From Rhizobium sp. ICMP 5592 (GTDB lineage Bacteria > Pseudomonadota > Alphaproteobacteria > Rhizobiales > Rhizobiaceae), in NCBI RefSeq assembly GCF_009498525.1, contig NZ_QSNT01000003.1, positions 637,977-701,976 of the forward strand: a DNA stretch of 64,000 nucleotides. Reading direction: 5' to 3'. Shown here piece after piece: positions 9,066 to 16,650 of this stretch. Below the pieces are notes generated by a model, which saw only the letters and a program-made list of their open reading frames with translations, made no database searches and had not been told where the DNA came from. Every line of letters starts with the position of its first letter. Position 1 is the stretch's first letter. The position numbers and the translations under genes were made by a program.

Positions 9066-9376
9066 ATGAACGTCAAAACCGAAATCACCTTGTCCGAATA
9101 CCATCTCCGCCTTGCGGAAAAGATGGTCGAGGAAGGCGCATTTCCTTCGATCTCCAGCCTTGTTGAAGCGGCTATCGAGTAGATTGACCAGACGACGCAT
9201 CATGATGGCATAACGGATGACGTGGTGTCGGCATGGCGGATGAAATTCGGCGGCGCGTGGAGTTGCCTGAAGATCAATGGATACCGCTGAAGGGCGATAT
9301 CTTATCTAACGAGGTCCGTACCCTTATCCGCAAAAAATGGATGAGAAGCAGAATGGCGTATGAGGTCACTCGCTGA
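9066..9376 (+). pseudogene. Decayed ParD-type (ribbon-helix-helix) antitoxin
   Basis: The first 38 codons (9066-9182) read MNVKTEITLSEYHLRLAEKM then VEEGAFPSISSLVEAAIE, a typical ParD/RHH N-terminus with a GGAGAA ribosome site, ending at a TAG. The antitoxin sequence resumes in another frame at 9233 (MADEIRRRVELPEDQWIPL) and runs to a TGA at 9374-9376. At least one frameshift plus a nonsense codon therefore separate the DNA-binding part from the toxin-binding part. It lies directly before a broken ParE-like toxin in the same orientation. A functional repressor of this length is unlikely. Confidence 0.7.
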
Positions 9377-9549
9377 CCGATTTTCCTCATATCGGAACGA
9401 CACGCGACGACATTTACCCAGGCCTACGCGCCATTCCCGCAGCGGGAAAAGCGGTCGTCTGCTTCACAGTCAATGAACAGACCGTCAATGTCATCTGCAT
9501 CAGCTATGCGGGCGCGGATTGGAGGTCTCGGGTAAAGGAGCAGCGCTGA
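9353..9549 (+). pseudogene. Truncated, frameshifted ParE/RelE-type toxin
   Basis: MAYEVTR at 9353-9373 looks like a ParE N-terminus and then meets a stop. In another frame, from about 9364 to 9549, the C-terminal half of a ParE fold is recognisable: FPHIGTTRDDIYPGLRAI, then VVCFTVNEQTVNVICISYAG and ADWRSR. A normal ParE has about 95 residues, so an internal deletion of roughly 30 codons plus a frameshift is implied. It cannot encode a complete toxin. It overlaps the end of a small minus-strand ORF (9500-9670). Confidence 0.65.
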
Positions 9550-9670
9550 TATCCATGTCATCGCTACGCACATTGGCTTGATCGCGATCAAATTTCCAAT
9601 CGGCGGGAAGCTCCAATCGGAATAACTTTACCTTCTCTAAAGCCCGCTTGCGCCACTCGGTCTTGTCCAT
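9500..9670 (-). CDS. Small hypothetical protein
   Basis: A possible 56-residue protein beginning MDKTEWRKRALEKVKLFRLE and continuing LPADWKFDRDQANVR. Its ATG is one base after the stop of the small membrane protein gene upstream (9672-9863), which suggests translational coupling. I do not recognise a named family, though the LPADWKFDR.EAN type of ending is reminiscent of short proteins in alphaproteobacteria. The last 50 bases run antisense to the broken ParE remnant, so the C-terminus may be altered. Could be spurious. Confidence 0.35.
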   Translation of the reverse strand: MDKTEWRKRALEKVKLFRLELPADWKFDRDQANVRSDDMDISAAPLPETSNPRPHS

Positions 9671-9671
9671 C

Positions 9672-9863
9672 CTACTCGTCATCCCGCTTCACCCGATACT
9701 CCCCCGTTTTCGGATCCTTCACCAAGGTACCGACAGCACCCGTCCGCCGCTCGTTTTCGGCCCTGCGCGACTTTTCGGTGAGCTTTTGCGCATCACGCAC
9801 GAAGCGTCGATAAAGCCACCAGATGCCGCCGATGACGACGGCGAAGAAAATGATCTGCGGCAT
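9672..9863 (-). CDS. Small single-pass membrane protein
   Basis: A 63-residue protein starting MPQIIFFAVVIGGIWWLYRR: a single N-terminal membrane helix followed by a basic stretch and a charged cytoplasmic-looking tail (RFVRDAQKLTEKSRRAENER) ending KDPKTGEYRVKRDDE. The final DPKTGEYR segment looks conserved in character (a short signature at the end of small rhizobial membrane proteins), but I assign no function. It lies 16 bases after sppA on the same strand and probably forms an operon with it. Confidence 0.75.
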   Translation of the reverse strand: MPQIIFFAVVIGGIWWLYRRFVRDAQKLTEKSRRAENERRTGAVGTLVKDPKTGEYRVKRDDE

Positions 9864-9879
9864 TACGCAGCGCTCCCGA

Positions 9880-10740
9880 TTACAATCCGTACCGTCCCCA
9901 CAATGCCTTTTCCTCCGCCGCTTGCGCAAGTCCGGAGGCGAGGCCGGCGCCGATGTTATCCATGCCCGAGAGCGAAATGCCGGGCGCGCGGCGGCCAAAG
10001 AGGCTACGCGGCGTGGTAACCAGCTCGAGCTTGATCTTGTCGCCGAAGCGCTTTCTCAGCTCCTGGCGCATGTCGCCGAGCCCGTCGATCAGGCCGAGTT
10101 CCAGACCACGGCCGCCGGTCCAGAAAAGGCCGGAAAACACTGTCTCGTCGTCGGTGAGCTTGCCTGCCCGGCGCTCGCGCACCATGTCGATGAAAACCTT
10201 GTGGATCTCCAGCTGCAGGCTCTTCAGATATTCGATGTCCTTTTCCTTTTCCGGCTGGAAGGGATCGAGGATCACCTTGTTCTCGCCGGCGGTATAGACG
10301 CGACGCTCGACACCGAGCTTTTTCAACAGTTCCGGAAAGCCGAAACCGCCGGAGACGACGCCGATGGAGCCGACGATGGAGGTGGCGTCTGCGATGATCT
10401 CGTCACCGGCCAGCGCGATCATGTAGCCACCGGATGCAGCGACGTCCTCGACGAAGACCAGCACCTTCTTCTGCTTTTCCTGCGCGAGGTCGCGGATACG
10501 GTTATAGATCATCCGCGACTGCACCGGCGAGCCTCCGGGCGAATTGACGACAAGGGCGACCACAGGCGCAGCCTTCATCTCGAAGGCTTTTTCCAATGCC
10601 TGCGAGACACCGGCAAGATTGAGCGATTGCCGAAGAGGTCCGCCGCCGGACGCAATGACGCCGCTCAGCCGGACGACCGGGATGACCACTCTTTCCTTGC
10701 GAAACCGCTTCGGAAGCATGCGCCTGAAAAAACCAGCCAT
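9880..10740 (-). CDS. sppA: S49 family serine protease, SppA-like
   Basis: A 286-residue peptidase of the short SppA/SohB type that degrades signal peptides or membrane proteins. The nucleophile is Ser103 in AASGGYMIAL and the likely general base is Lys155 in GENKVILDPF; the spacing of 52 residues equals that of the Ser/Lys dyad of short Gram-positive-type SppA. The oxyanion-region VNSPGGSP (about 66-73) is also present. The start at MAGFFRRML is preceded by GGGACG. No clear N-terminal membrane helix is visible, so it may be peripheral to the membrane. Downstream small membrane protein gene follows closely. Confidence 0.9.
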   Translation of the reverse strand: MAGFFRRMLPKRFRKERVVIPVVRLSGVIASGGGPLRQSLNLAGVSQALEKAFEMKAAPVVALVVNSPGGSPVQSRMIYNRIRDLAQEKQKKVLVFVEDVAASGGYMIALAGDEIIADATSIVGSIGVVSGGFGFPELLKKLGVERRVYTAGENKVILDPFQPEKEKDIEYLKSLQLEIHKVFIDMVRERRAGKLTDDETVFSGLFWTGGRGLELGLIDGLGDMRQELRKRFGDKIKLELVTTPRSLFGRRAPGISLSGMDNIGAGLASGLAQAAEEKALWGRYGL

Positions 10741-11000
10741 TCGACGTCCCTGAATCATGATGTTTGCTGCCGTGATGTATGCATGGAAATGGCAAACGCA
10801 ACATCGATCATTGCATTTTCGCGCCGGCATTGCTCCAGGCGCCATGTTTTTCATCGATGGCACAAGAGAGGACACGCTTTCGCCGTCAGCGCAAAGGTCA
10901 GGAAAAACATTCCTCGGTGTCCTTCAAGATTGGGCGCTGCGCCCTCTACATCCGTCGATCAAAAAAATAGATTTATGGCATTGAACTGCAGGAGCATCGC

Positions 11001-11180
11001 ATGTCCAGCCAGGCTGCCAACATCATCGATTTCCAGGCCTATCGTGACGCCCGCGCCAAGAGCGTACCGGTCGAACAGGCTCCCGGTTCCGCGTGGCCGT
11101 CGCAGCCTTTCCTGATGTGGGTTCCTTTCATGGGTTTCGTCCCGGTGATGCCGATTGGCAACCCGAACTATGGCGCTTGA
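11001..11180 (+). CDS. Small ORF (59 codons) overlapping the XRE-cupin regulator
   Basis: Encodes MSSQAANIIDFQAYRDARAK followed by a Pro/Met/aromatic tail ending NPNYGA. It has a good AGGAG ribosome site 6 bases from the ATG. Its TGA overlaps the start region of the downstream regulator (ATG at 11170), an arrangement typical of translational coupling. The IIDFQAYR.AR segment recurs in short rhizobial proteins as far as I recall, but no function can be given. The hydrophobic stretch is too broken by prolines to be a convincing membrane helix. Confidence 0.6.
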   Translation: MSSQAANIIDFQAYRDARAKSVPVEQAPGSAWPSQPFLMWVPFMGFVPVMPIGNPNYGA

Positions 11181-11793
11181 ATCCATCGAGCCGCTGCATC
11201 TGCTCCCAAGAGCCGAGTCGGTCGACGAGATTTCGGCGCTGACGGGCCAGAACCTTCGCCGGCTGCGCACGCGTCGCGGCTATTCGCTGGATAGGCTGGC
11301 AAAAATTTCAGGCGTCAGCCGCGCCATGCTCGGACAGGTCGAAACCGGCAAGAGCAGCCCGACAATCAGTATCCTCTGGAAGATTGCCGCAGCACTGGAT
11401 GTCCCCTGCGGCTCGCTGATCGCCCAGCCGCACGACACCTCGCTGCAGGTGCTGACCCACGCCAAGGCGAAGGTGCTGTCCGCCTCCGAAGGCAAGTTCC
11501 AGACACGGGCGCTCTTTCCCTATGAAAGCGAGCGCAAGGTCGAATTCTACGAGCTGCGCATCGCGCCCTATCATACGGAGATCACCGAGGCGCATCATCA
11601 CGGCACGATCGAAAATCTTGTGGTCTCGCGGGGCACGGTCGAAATCGTCGCGGGCAAGCATCCGCCGCAGATCCTCGGCGAAGGCGACGCGGTGATCTTC
11701 GATGCCGACGTCGCTCACAGCTATCGCAACATGACCAGCAGCGAAGCCGTGCTCTATCTGGTCTCGACCTATGTCGAGGAAGTTCGCGGCTAA
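11170..11793 (+). CDS. XRE-family transcriptional regulator with C-terminal cupin domain
   Basis: A 207-residue protein. Residues 24-80 form a helix-turn-helix of the XRE type (TGQNLRRLRTRRGYSLDRLA, SRAMLGQVETGKSSPTISIL). The C-terminal half is a cupin barrel with HHHGTIENLVVSRG and GDAVIFDADVAHSYRN, likely to bind a small ligand. Proteins of this layout (PuuR- or SutR-like) usually repress or activate a neighbouring catabolic gene. The start is taken at ATG 11170, overlapping the small upstream ORF by 11 bases; a TTG at 11155 would add five residues. The target is not evident from the neighbours. Confidence 0.9.
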   Translation: MALESIEPLHLLPRAESVDEISALTGQNLRRLRTRRGYSLDRLAKISGVSRAMLGQVETGKSSPTISILWKIAAALDVPCGSLIAQPHDTSLQVLTHAKAKVLSASEGKFQTRALFPYESERKVEFYELRIAPYHTEITEAHHHGTIENLVVSRGTVEIVAGKHPPQILGEGDAVIFDADVAHSYRNMTSSEAVLYLVSTYVEEVRG

Positions 11794-11812
11794 TACACTC
11801 TTGCCCGGAGAT

Positions 11813-11840
11813 GCAAAAAGGCCGCCCTTGCGGACGGCCT
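11813..11840 (-). terminator. Rho-independent terminator for the methionine-rich gene
   Basis: Read on the minus strand the hairpin AGGCCGTCC/GGGCGGCCT is followed by TTTTTGC. It lies about 50 bases past the stop of the methionine-rich gene, between it and the convergent XRE-cupin gene. Confidence 0.65.
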
Positions 11841-11891
11841 GAGGCAGATGGCGGTCTGCTTGTTATTCCAGGGGGTGGATGCCCTCAGGAA

Positions 11892-12248
11892 TTAGGCTGC
11901 TTCCATCATGCAGCACATCATCATGTTGCCGCACATCATCATCATCGGCATGCCGGACGACATCATGCGCTTGCAGCATTCCATGAACATGTCCTTGTCC
12001 ATGCCTTCCATCGGCATCATTTCGCAGACCATGCCCTTCGGCGTCATCTTGCAGGTCATCTTGCTCATCATCATCTGCATCATGGGCATCATGCCGTTCA
12101 TCATCGGCATCTGACCCATCATCATCGGGTTCATCATACCGCCCATCATGGGATTCATCATCGGCATCATCATGCCGCTCATCATTGGATTCATCATACC
12201 ACCCATCATCGGGTTCATCATCGGCATCATGTTCATGGCGGGGTTCAT
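11892..12248 (-). CDS. Extremely methionine-rich, cysteine-containing small protein
   Basis: From the upstream ATG at 12257 the frame encodes 121 residues of which 56 are Met and 7 are Cys. GGAG directly abuts that ATG (no spacer), while the fourth codon ATG (12248) has the same GGAG 9 bases upstream, so I place the start there. The N-terminal half is built of repeats of the form NPMMGGMMNPMM with SG or GG turns. The C-terminal half carries MTCKM, MVCEMM, MECCKRMM, MMMMCG and MMMCCMM. There is no signal peptide. Met- and Cys-rich clusters are typical of soft-metal (copper(I), silver) ligands or of a methionine-oxidation sink; both are inference. The gene has its own terminator and stands alone. 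Confidence 0.8.
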   Translation of the reverse strand: MNPAMNMMPMMNPMMGGMMNPMMSGMMMPMMNPMMGGMMNPMMMGQMPMMNGMMPMMQMMMSKMTCKMTPKGMVCEMMPMEGMDKDMFMECCKRMMSSGMPMMMMCGNMMMCCMMEAA

Positions 12249-12523
12249 CTGGGTCATCTCCGGTGCTCGGCCGTATTTCGGCTTTCAATGAGAATTGAGG
12301 TAGAACGACTAAAAATAACGTTCAAGGTAAAAAAACGTTCCAATAATCTTTCCTCCAACAGAATGGAAACATGTCCGCTTGATATCGAGCAACGTTCGCT
12401 ATTGCAGATATTCCTCCGCTATCGCGGACTATACCGACACCTTGGCCGAAATGAATGAAACTGCGGATGGTTATTCTTGCCGCAAGCGAATCGCGCGGCC
12501 ATCAACCCGCCGAGGACGGCAGG

Positions 12524-13300
12524 TCATTTCCGCGCGTAGGCGGCACGACCATTGTTGAGATCATCGACGAAGTCGGAAAACTTGTGCGTCCCTTCGCCGT
12601 GCATGATCAGCGGCGCCCGCAACGCCAGCCGCGCCCGTGAACCCTTGATTGCCGTCACCAGGATGCGAACTGCGTTTTCGCCGTCGCGCGGATGGATGGG
12701 CGTGATCTCGATGCCGCCGAAGCGGCGGCCGCAGGCGGTAATGATCTCGCCGATCGACTGCGGCCGGGCGATCAGTGACAGCTGGCCACCGGGGATCATG
12801 ATTGCGCCCGCCGTGCGTACCCAGCGCTCGAACAGGCCGTCGGTCATGGCATGCGCCTCGGCCTTCAGCGCGTCCGGCGTCAACCGGTCGCTGGCGTCGT
12901 TGAAGGGCGGGTTCATGATGACATGGTGGAAACTGTCGTCGATCAGGCCGGCGGCGTTGCGCTCCTTGCCGATCAGGGTCACATCGGCTTCGATCACCGA
13001 GACGCGGTCCGCGAACCGCGCATTTTCCACAAGGGCGAGGCTCTTGCGCGCAAACTCGGCCATTTCCGCGGAACGCTCGAACAGCACCACTTCGACTTGC
13101 TCCAGCCGCGAGGCCACCGCCATTCCGGCCGCCCCCGCGCCGGCGCCGAGATCGGCCACCCTGATGTCGCGCTCATCGGCCACCAGAGCCGCGAGCAGCA
13201 TGGCGTCCATGCCGGAACGATGTCCCCTGCCCTTTGGCTGCACGATATGAAAGGCACCGCGATGGAAAGCGTCTATCGTTTCGGACGAATGGCCGGTCAT
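12524..13300 (-). CDS. tRNA1(Val) (adenine-N6)-methyltransferase-like protein
   Basis: A 258-residue SAM-dependent methyltransferase starting MTGHSSETIDAFHRGAF. The SAM-binding motif is VADLGAGAGAAGMAVASRL and the amino-methylating catalytic motif is NPPF (MNPPFNDAS), as in the TrmN6/YfiC family that methylates A37 of tRNA-Val. The FHIVQPKGRGHRSGMDAMLLA segment is a hallmark of this group. A longer open frame upstream runs through the DUF2007 gene and is ignored. It lies 8 bases downstream of the DUF2007 gene and forms an operon with it. Substrate is inferred from family only. Confidence 0.85.
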   Translation of the reverse strand: MTGHSSETIDAFHRGAFHIVQPKGRGHRSGMDAMLLAALVADERDIRVADLGAGAGAAGMAVASRLEQVEVVLFERSAEMAEFARKSLALVENARFADRVSVIEADVTLIGKERNAAGLIDDSFHHVIMNPPFNDASDRLTPDALKAEAHAMTDGLFERWVRTAGAIMIPGGQLSLIARPQSIGEIITACGRRFGGIEITPIHPRDGENAVRILVTAIKGSRARLALRAPLIMHGEGTHKFSDFVDDLNNGRAAYARK

Positions 13301-13308
13301 GGCAAACC

Positions 13309-13539
13309 TCAGTCGCCTGCGGAGCGCAGTTCGTCGCCGAGGCCGGCATCGATAAGGATGCGCCGGGCCTGATCGGCACGGTCCGTCTCCACCAGGAACC
13401 GGCGCGGCAGCATGCCGAGCGAACCTTCGAGAATGCTCATGGCCTGATCCGCGACAAAGCAATGAATCCCGGCATCCTTCATCAAGCTCTCGGCAAAGGA
13501 GAGTAGAACGGGATCGTTCGTGCGGATGAGTTCGTGCAT
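13309..13539 (-). CDS. DUF2007 domain protein
   Basis: A 76-residue protein starting MHELIRTNDPVLLSFAESLM with the DUF2007 pattern of a short alpha-beta domain (AGIHCFVADQAMSILEGSLG, then RRFLVETDRADQARRIL). The family is related in fold to signal-transducing PII-like modules and has no agreed function. It is divergent from the prenyl synthase gene and precedes the methyltransferase gene by 8 bases, a pairing that suggests coexpression. The start at 13539 is the first codon giving family-like sequence. Confidence 0.85.
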   Translation of the reverse strand: MHELIRTNDPVLLSFAESLMKDAGIHCFVADQAMSILEGSLGMLPRRFLVETDRADQARRILIDAGLGDELRSAGD

Positions 13540-13647
13540 AAGCCTCGGGTTTCCTGTCAAATTTACGCGACGAGACAATTCGCCTCTTGCCGCCCCTTGC
13601 GCCCCTTCTTATTGTGCTTTGTGAAAAATGAACAGGAGTCCGGACAG

Positions 13648-14664
13648 TTGGGCGTCGTGATACCGCTTGAAGAAAGCAAGAATAAACAGGCATCCATTAA
13701 GCCATTGGTGGACCTGACCAAGGCGGATATGGAGCGCGTGAACCAGCTTATCCTGTCGAAAGCCGGTTCCGACGTGCAGATGATTCCGGAAGTGGCGGAG
13801 CACCTGATCTCGTCCGGCGGCAAGCGCCTGCGACCGATGCTGACCATCGCCTCCGCCGCACTCTACAACTATCAGGGCGACAATCACATCAAGCTCGCGA
13901 CCTCGGTCGAATTCCTGCACACGGCGACCTTGCTGCATGACGACGTGGTGGACGAAAGCGATCTGCGCCGCGGCAAGTCCACGGCCCGCATGATCTGGGG
14001 CAACCAGGCGAGCGTTCTCGTCGGCGACTTCCTGCTCGGCCAGGCCTTCCGCATGATGGTGGAGGTCGGCTCGCTGGAAGCGCTCGACGTGCTGTCGTCG
14101 GCCGCCTGCGTCATCGCCGAGGGCGAGGTGCTGCAGCTCTCCGTCTCCAAGAATATGGAGACCACCGAAGACGATTATCTCTCCGTCATCCGCGCCAAGA
14201 CGGCAGCGCTTTTCGCCGCCGCCGCCGAAGTCGGCCCGATCGTCGCCAATGCCGGCAAGGCCGAGCGCAACGCGCTGAAGTCCTACGGCACCAATCTCGG
14301 CCTCGCCTTCCAGCTCGTCGACGACGCGCTGGATTACGGCGGCAAAGCCGCCGATCTCGGCAAGAATGTCGGCGACGACTTCCGCGAAGGCAAGATCACC
14401 CTTCCCGTCATTCTCGCCTATCGTCGTGGCACCGAGAAGGAACGTGCCTTCTGGCGCGAAGCCATCGAGACCGGCAACAACAGCGACGAAAACCTGGAAA
14501 AGGCACTGGGCCTGATCACCAAATATGGCGCGCTTACCGACACGATTGCCCGCGCCGTTCACTACGGCACCATCGCCCGTGATGCGCTGGCGCCGCTTCC
14601 GGAAACGCCGTGGAAATCGGCACTGATGGAAGTGATCGATTTCTGCATCGAACGTGTGAACTGA
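13648..14664 (+). CDS. ispB: Long-chain (octa-/decaprenyl) diphosphate synthase
   Basis: A 338-residue trans-prenyltransferase that makes the ubiquinone side chain. The two aspartate-rich motifs are DDVVD (residues 98-102) and DDALD, with GGKRLRPML and the GDFLLGQAF segment also present. The start is taken at a TTG (13648) giving LGVVIPLEESKNK, with AGGAG about 10 bases upstream; the frame is open to 13534 but that part is unlike the family and overlaps the divergent DUF2007 start. In alphaproteobacteria the usual product is decaprenyl diphosphate for ubiquinone-10; chain length cannot be read from the sequence by eye. Confidence 0.93.
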   Translation: MGVVIPLEESKNKQASIKPLVDLTKADMERVNQLILSKAGSDVQMIPEVAEHLISSGGKRLRPMLTIASAALYNYQGDNHIKLATSVEFLHTATLLHDDVVDESDLRRGKSTARMIWGNQASVLVGDFLLGQAFRMMVEVGSLEALDVLSSAACVIAEGEVLQLSVSKNMETTEDDYLSVIRAKTAALFAAAAEVGPIVANAGKAERNALKSYGTNLGLAFQLVDDALDYGGKAADLGKNVGDDFREGKITLPVILAYRRGTEKERAFWREAIETGNNSDENLEKALGLITKYGALTDTIARAVHYGTIARDALAPLPETPWKSALMEVIDFCIERVN

Positions 14665-14788
14665 TCGGCAGCGGCCCGAATTTCTTGCGCCGCCGCTTCA
14701 AAAAAGCCATCCTGTTGTGAATCAGTTGACACGAACGCTTTGTGTCGCCGGCGCCTTCGCTGGCAATCCCTTGATGAAAGGCATTCTA

Positions 14789-16642
14789 ATGCGGCAGAGA
14801 CTTGCCATCCGTTTCCTCTCGGGCGCAGCCTTGGCGGCGATCCTTTCGGTGTCGGCGCTGAATAGCGCGCGCGCGGAGGATGCTCCGGCGACGCAGGAAA
14901 CCAAGAACGAGGTGGTCTTCGACGCAGAAGCCGTCGACACGTTCGCAGGCGCCTTCCTCGCCGCCCGTACCGCCGATGTTGATCATGATTACGATACGGC
15001 GATCGCGCTCTATAAAAAGGCCCTGATGCTCGAGCCAGGCAATCTGGAAATCCGTCAGCGCCTGATGATCTCATTGCTGCTCAACGGCAATCTTGAAGAG
15101 GGCGTGAAATACGCCAACGAACTGAAGAGCGATCCTTCCGTCGAGCGTGTCACCACGATCGTGCGCGGCATGGACGCCATCCGCCGGCACGAATACAAGT
15201 CTGCGCAGGATATTCTCAAATATAACGGTCCGAACGATCTCGACCGGATGATGAATAATCTGCTGCTTGCATGGGCGCGCGCTGGCGCTGGCCGTGGCAA
15301 GGAAGCCATCGCCATGATCGACAAGATGAAGGGCCCGGACTGGTTCAACATCTTCAAGAACTATCATGCGGGCGCCATCGCCATCACCATCGGCGACGTG
15401 AAATCCGCCCGCTCGCACCTGAACGACGCCATTCTCGACAAGGCCGGCGGCGCAACCGCCCCCGACACCTTCATGCGCGCGGTCATGGCGCTGGCGCGCC
15501 TCGAAAGCAAGGCTGGCGACAAGCAGAAGGCGCTCGACACGGTTTCGGTCGGCGACAACCTCATCAACAACTACGCACCGTTGAACGCGCTGCGCGACAG
15601 CATCAACAAGGGCGAAAAGCCGGATCAGCAGGTGACCGACGCCACACAGGGCGCTGCTTCCGTGCTCTTCACCATCGGCGCGGCGCTGAACCGCGACGGC
15701 GCCGAAGATGTCGTCTCGCTCTATCTGCAGATCGCCAATACGCTCGATCCCAAGAGCGCCGACACGCTGGTTCTCCTCGGCGGGCTTGCCGAAAAGCAGG
15801 AGCAGGTCGACCGCGCCATCTCCTTCTACAAGAAGGTGCCCGACAATTCGCCGATGGCCCGCATCTCCGAGCTGCAACTCGGCCTTGCGCTGGCACAGGC
15901 CGGCAAGGTCGACGATGCGCGCAAGCACCTGAAGGCGCTGATCGATTCCGACCCGAAGGATATCCGCAGCTACCTGGCCTATGGCAGCGTTCTCTCCGAC
16001 GCCAAGGACTTCCAGGGCATGGCCGACAATTACGACAAGGCCGTCGAGGTCATCGGCCCCGTGCCGAAGCGCAGCGACTGGGCCGTGTTCTTCCAGCGCG
16101 GCATCGCCTATGAACGGCTGAAGAAGTGGCCACAAGCGGAGCCAAACTTCAAGAAGGCGCTGGAACTGAATCCCGACCAGCCGCAGGTGCTGAACTATCT
16201 CGGCTATTCCTGGGTCGACATGAACACCAACCTCGACCAGGGCCTGGACATGATTCGCAGGGCTGTCGATCTGAAGCCGGATGACGGCTACATCGTCGAT
16301 TCACTCGGCTGGGCCTATTTCCGCCTCAACCGCTTCGACGATGCGGTGACCGAGCTGGAACGCGCCGCGCAGCTGAAGGCCGGCGACCCCACGATCAACG
16401 ACCATCTCGGCGATGCCTACTGGCGCGTCAACCGCAAGCTGGAAGCGGTCTATCAGTGGAACCGTGCGCTCGCCTCCAAGCCGGAGGAAGCGGACATTCC
16501 GAAGATCAAGGAGAAGGTCGAAAAGGGCCTGCCGGCGCTCGATACCGACCCCAAGACGGTCGACAAAAGCAAGCAGCCGGACCCGGCTCCGGCACCCGTC
16601 ACGGACCCGAATACGCCGGCGCCCGTCGATAAGAAGTCCTAA
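14789..16642 (+). CDS. Exported tetratricopeptide-repeat protein
   Basis: A 617-residue protein with a signal peptide (MRQRLAIRFLSGAALAAILS, cleavage after SARA) chosen as start because AAAGG precedes it at good spacing; open frame extends to 14717. The rest is TPR repeats, visible for example as YDTAIALYKKALMLEPGNLE, PQAEPNFKKALELNPDQPQV and FDDAVTELERAAQLKAGDPT, followed by a Pro-rich charged tail (residues about 585-617). Such periplasmic TPR proteins scaffold envelope complexes. It lies between the prenyl synthase and ispE genes and ends 8 bases before ispE, so the two are probably cotranscribed. Confidence 0.9.
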   Translation: MRQRLAIRFLSGAALAAILSVSALNSARAEDAPATQETKNEVVFDAEAVDTFAGAFLAARTADVDHDYDTAIALYKKALMLEPGNLEIRQRLMISLLLNGNLEEGVKYANELKSDPSVERVTTIVRGMDAIRRHEYKSAQDILKYNGPNDLDRMMNNLLLAWARAGAGRGKEAIAMIDKMKGPDWFNIFKNYHAGAIAITIGDVKSARSHLNDAILDKAGGATAPDTFMRAVMALARLESKAGDKQKALDTVSVGDNLINNYAPLNALRDSINKGEKPDQQVTDATQGAASVLFTIGAALNRDGAEDVVSLYLQIANTLDPKSADTLVLLGGLAEKQEQVDRAISFYKKVPDNSPMARISELQLGLALAQAGKVDDARKHLKALIDSDPKDIRSYLAYGSVLSDAKDFQGMADNYDKAVEVIGPVPKRSDWAVFFQRGIAYERLKKWPQAEPNFKKALELNPDQPQVLNYLGYSWVDMNTNLDQGLDMIRRAVDLKPDDGYIVDSLGWAYFRLNRFDDAVTELERAAQLKAGDPTINDHLGDAYWRVNRKLEAVYQWNRALASKPEEADIPKIKEKVEKGLPALDTDPKTVDKSKQPDPAPAPVTDPNTPAPVDKKS

Positions 16643-16650
16643 GACCACCA

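Noticed and set aside
9009..9203. 64-codon minus-strand frame upstream of glyQ
   Set aside because: It is antisense to the ParD remnant and overlaps the glyQ leader; no family-like sequence.
11892..12257. Repeated ATG/CAT triplets read as a microsatellite or CRISPR-like repeat
   Set aside because: The units vary and follow coding periodicity (Met-rich protein). There are no identical repeats with unique spacers.
11811..12458. Histidine-rich plus-strand frame of 215 codons
   Set aside because: It is the antisense shadow of the methionine-rich gene (Met ATG reads CAT on the other strand, giving His). It lacks a sensible start context and its reading is explained entirely by the real gene.
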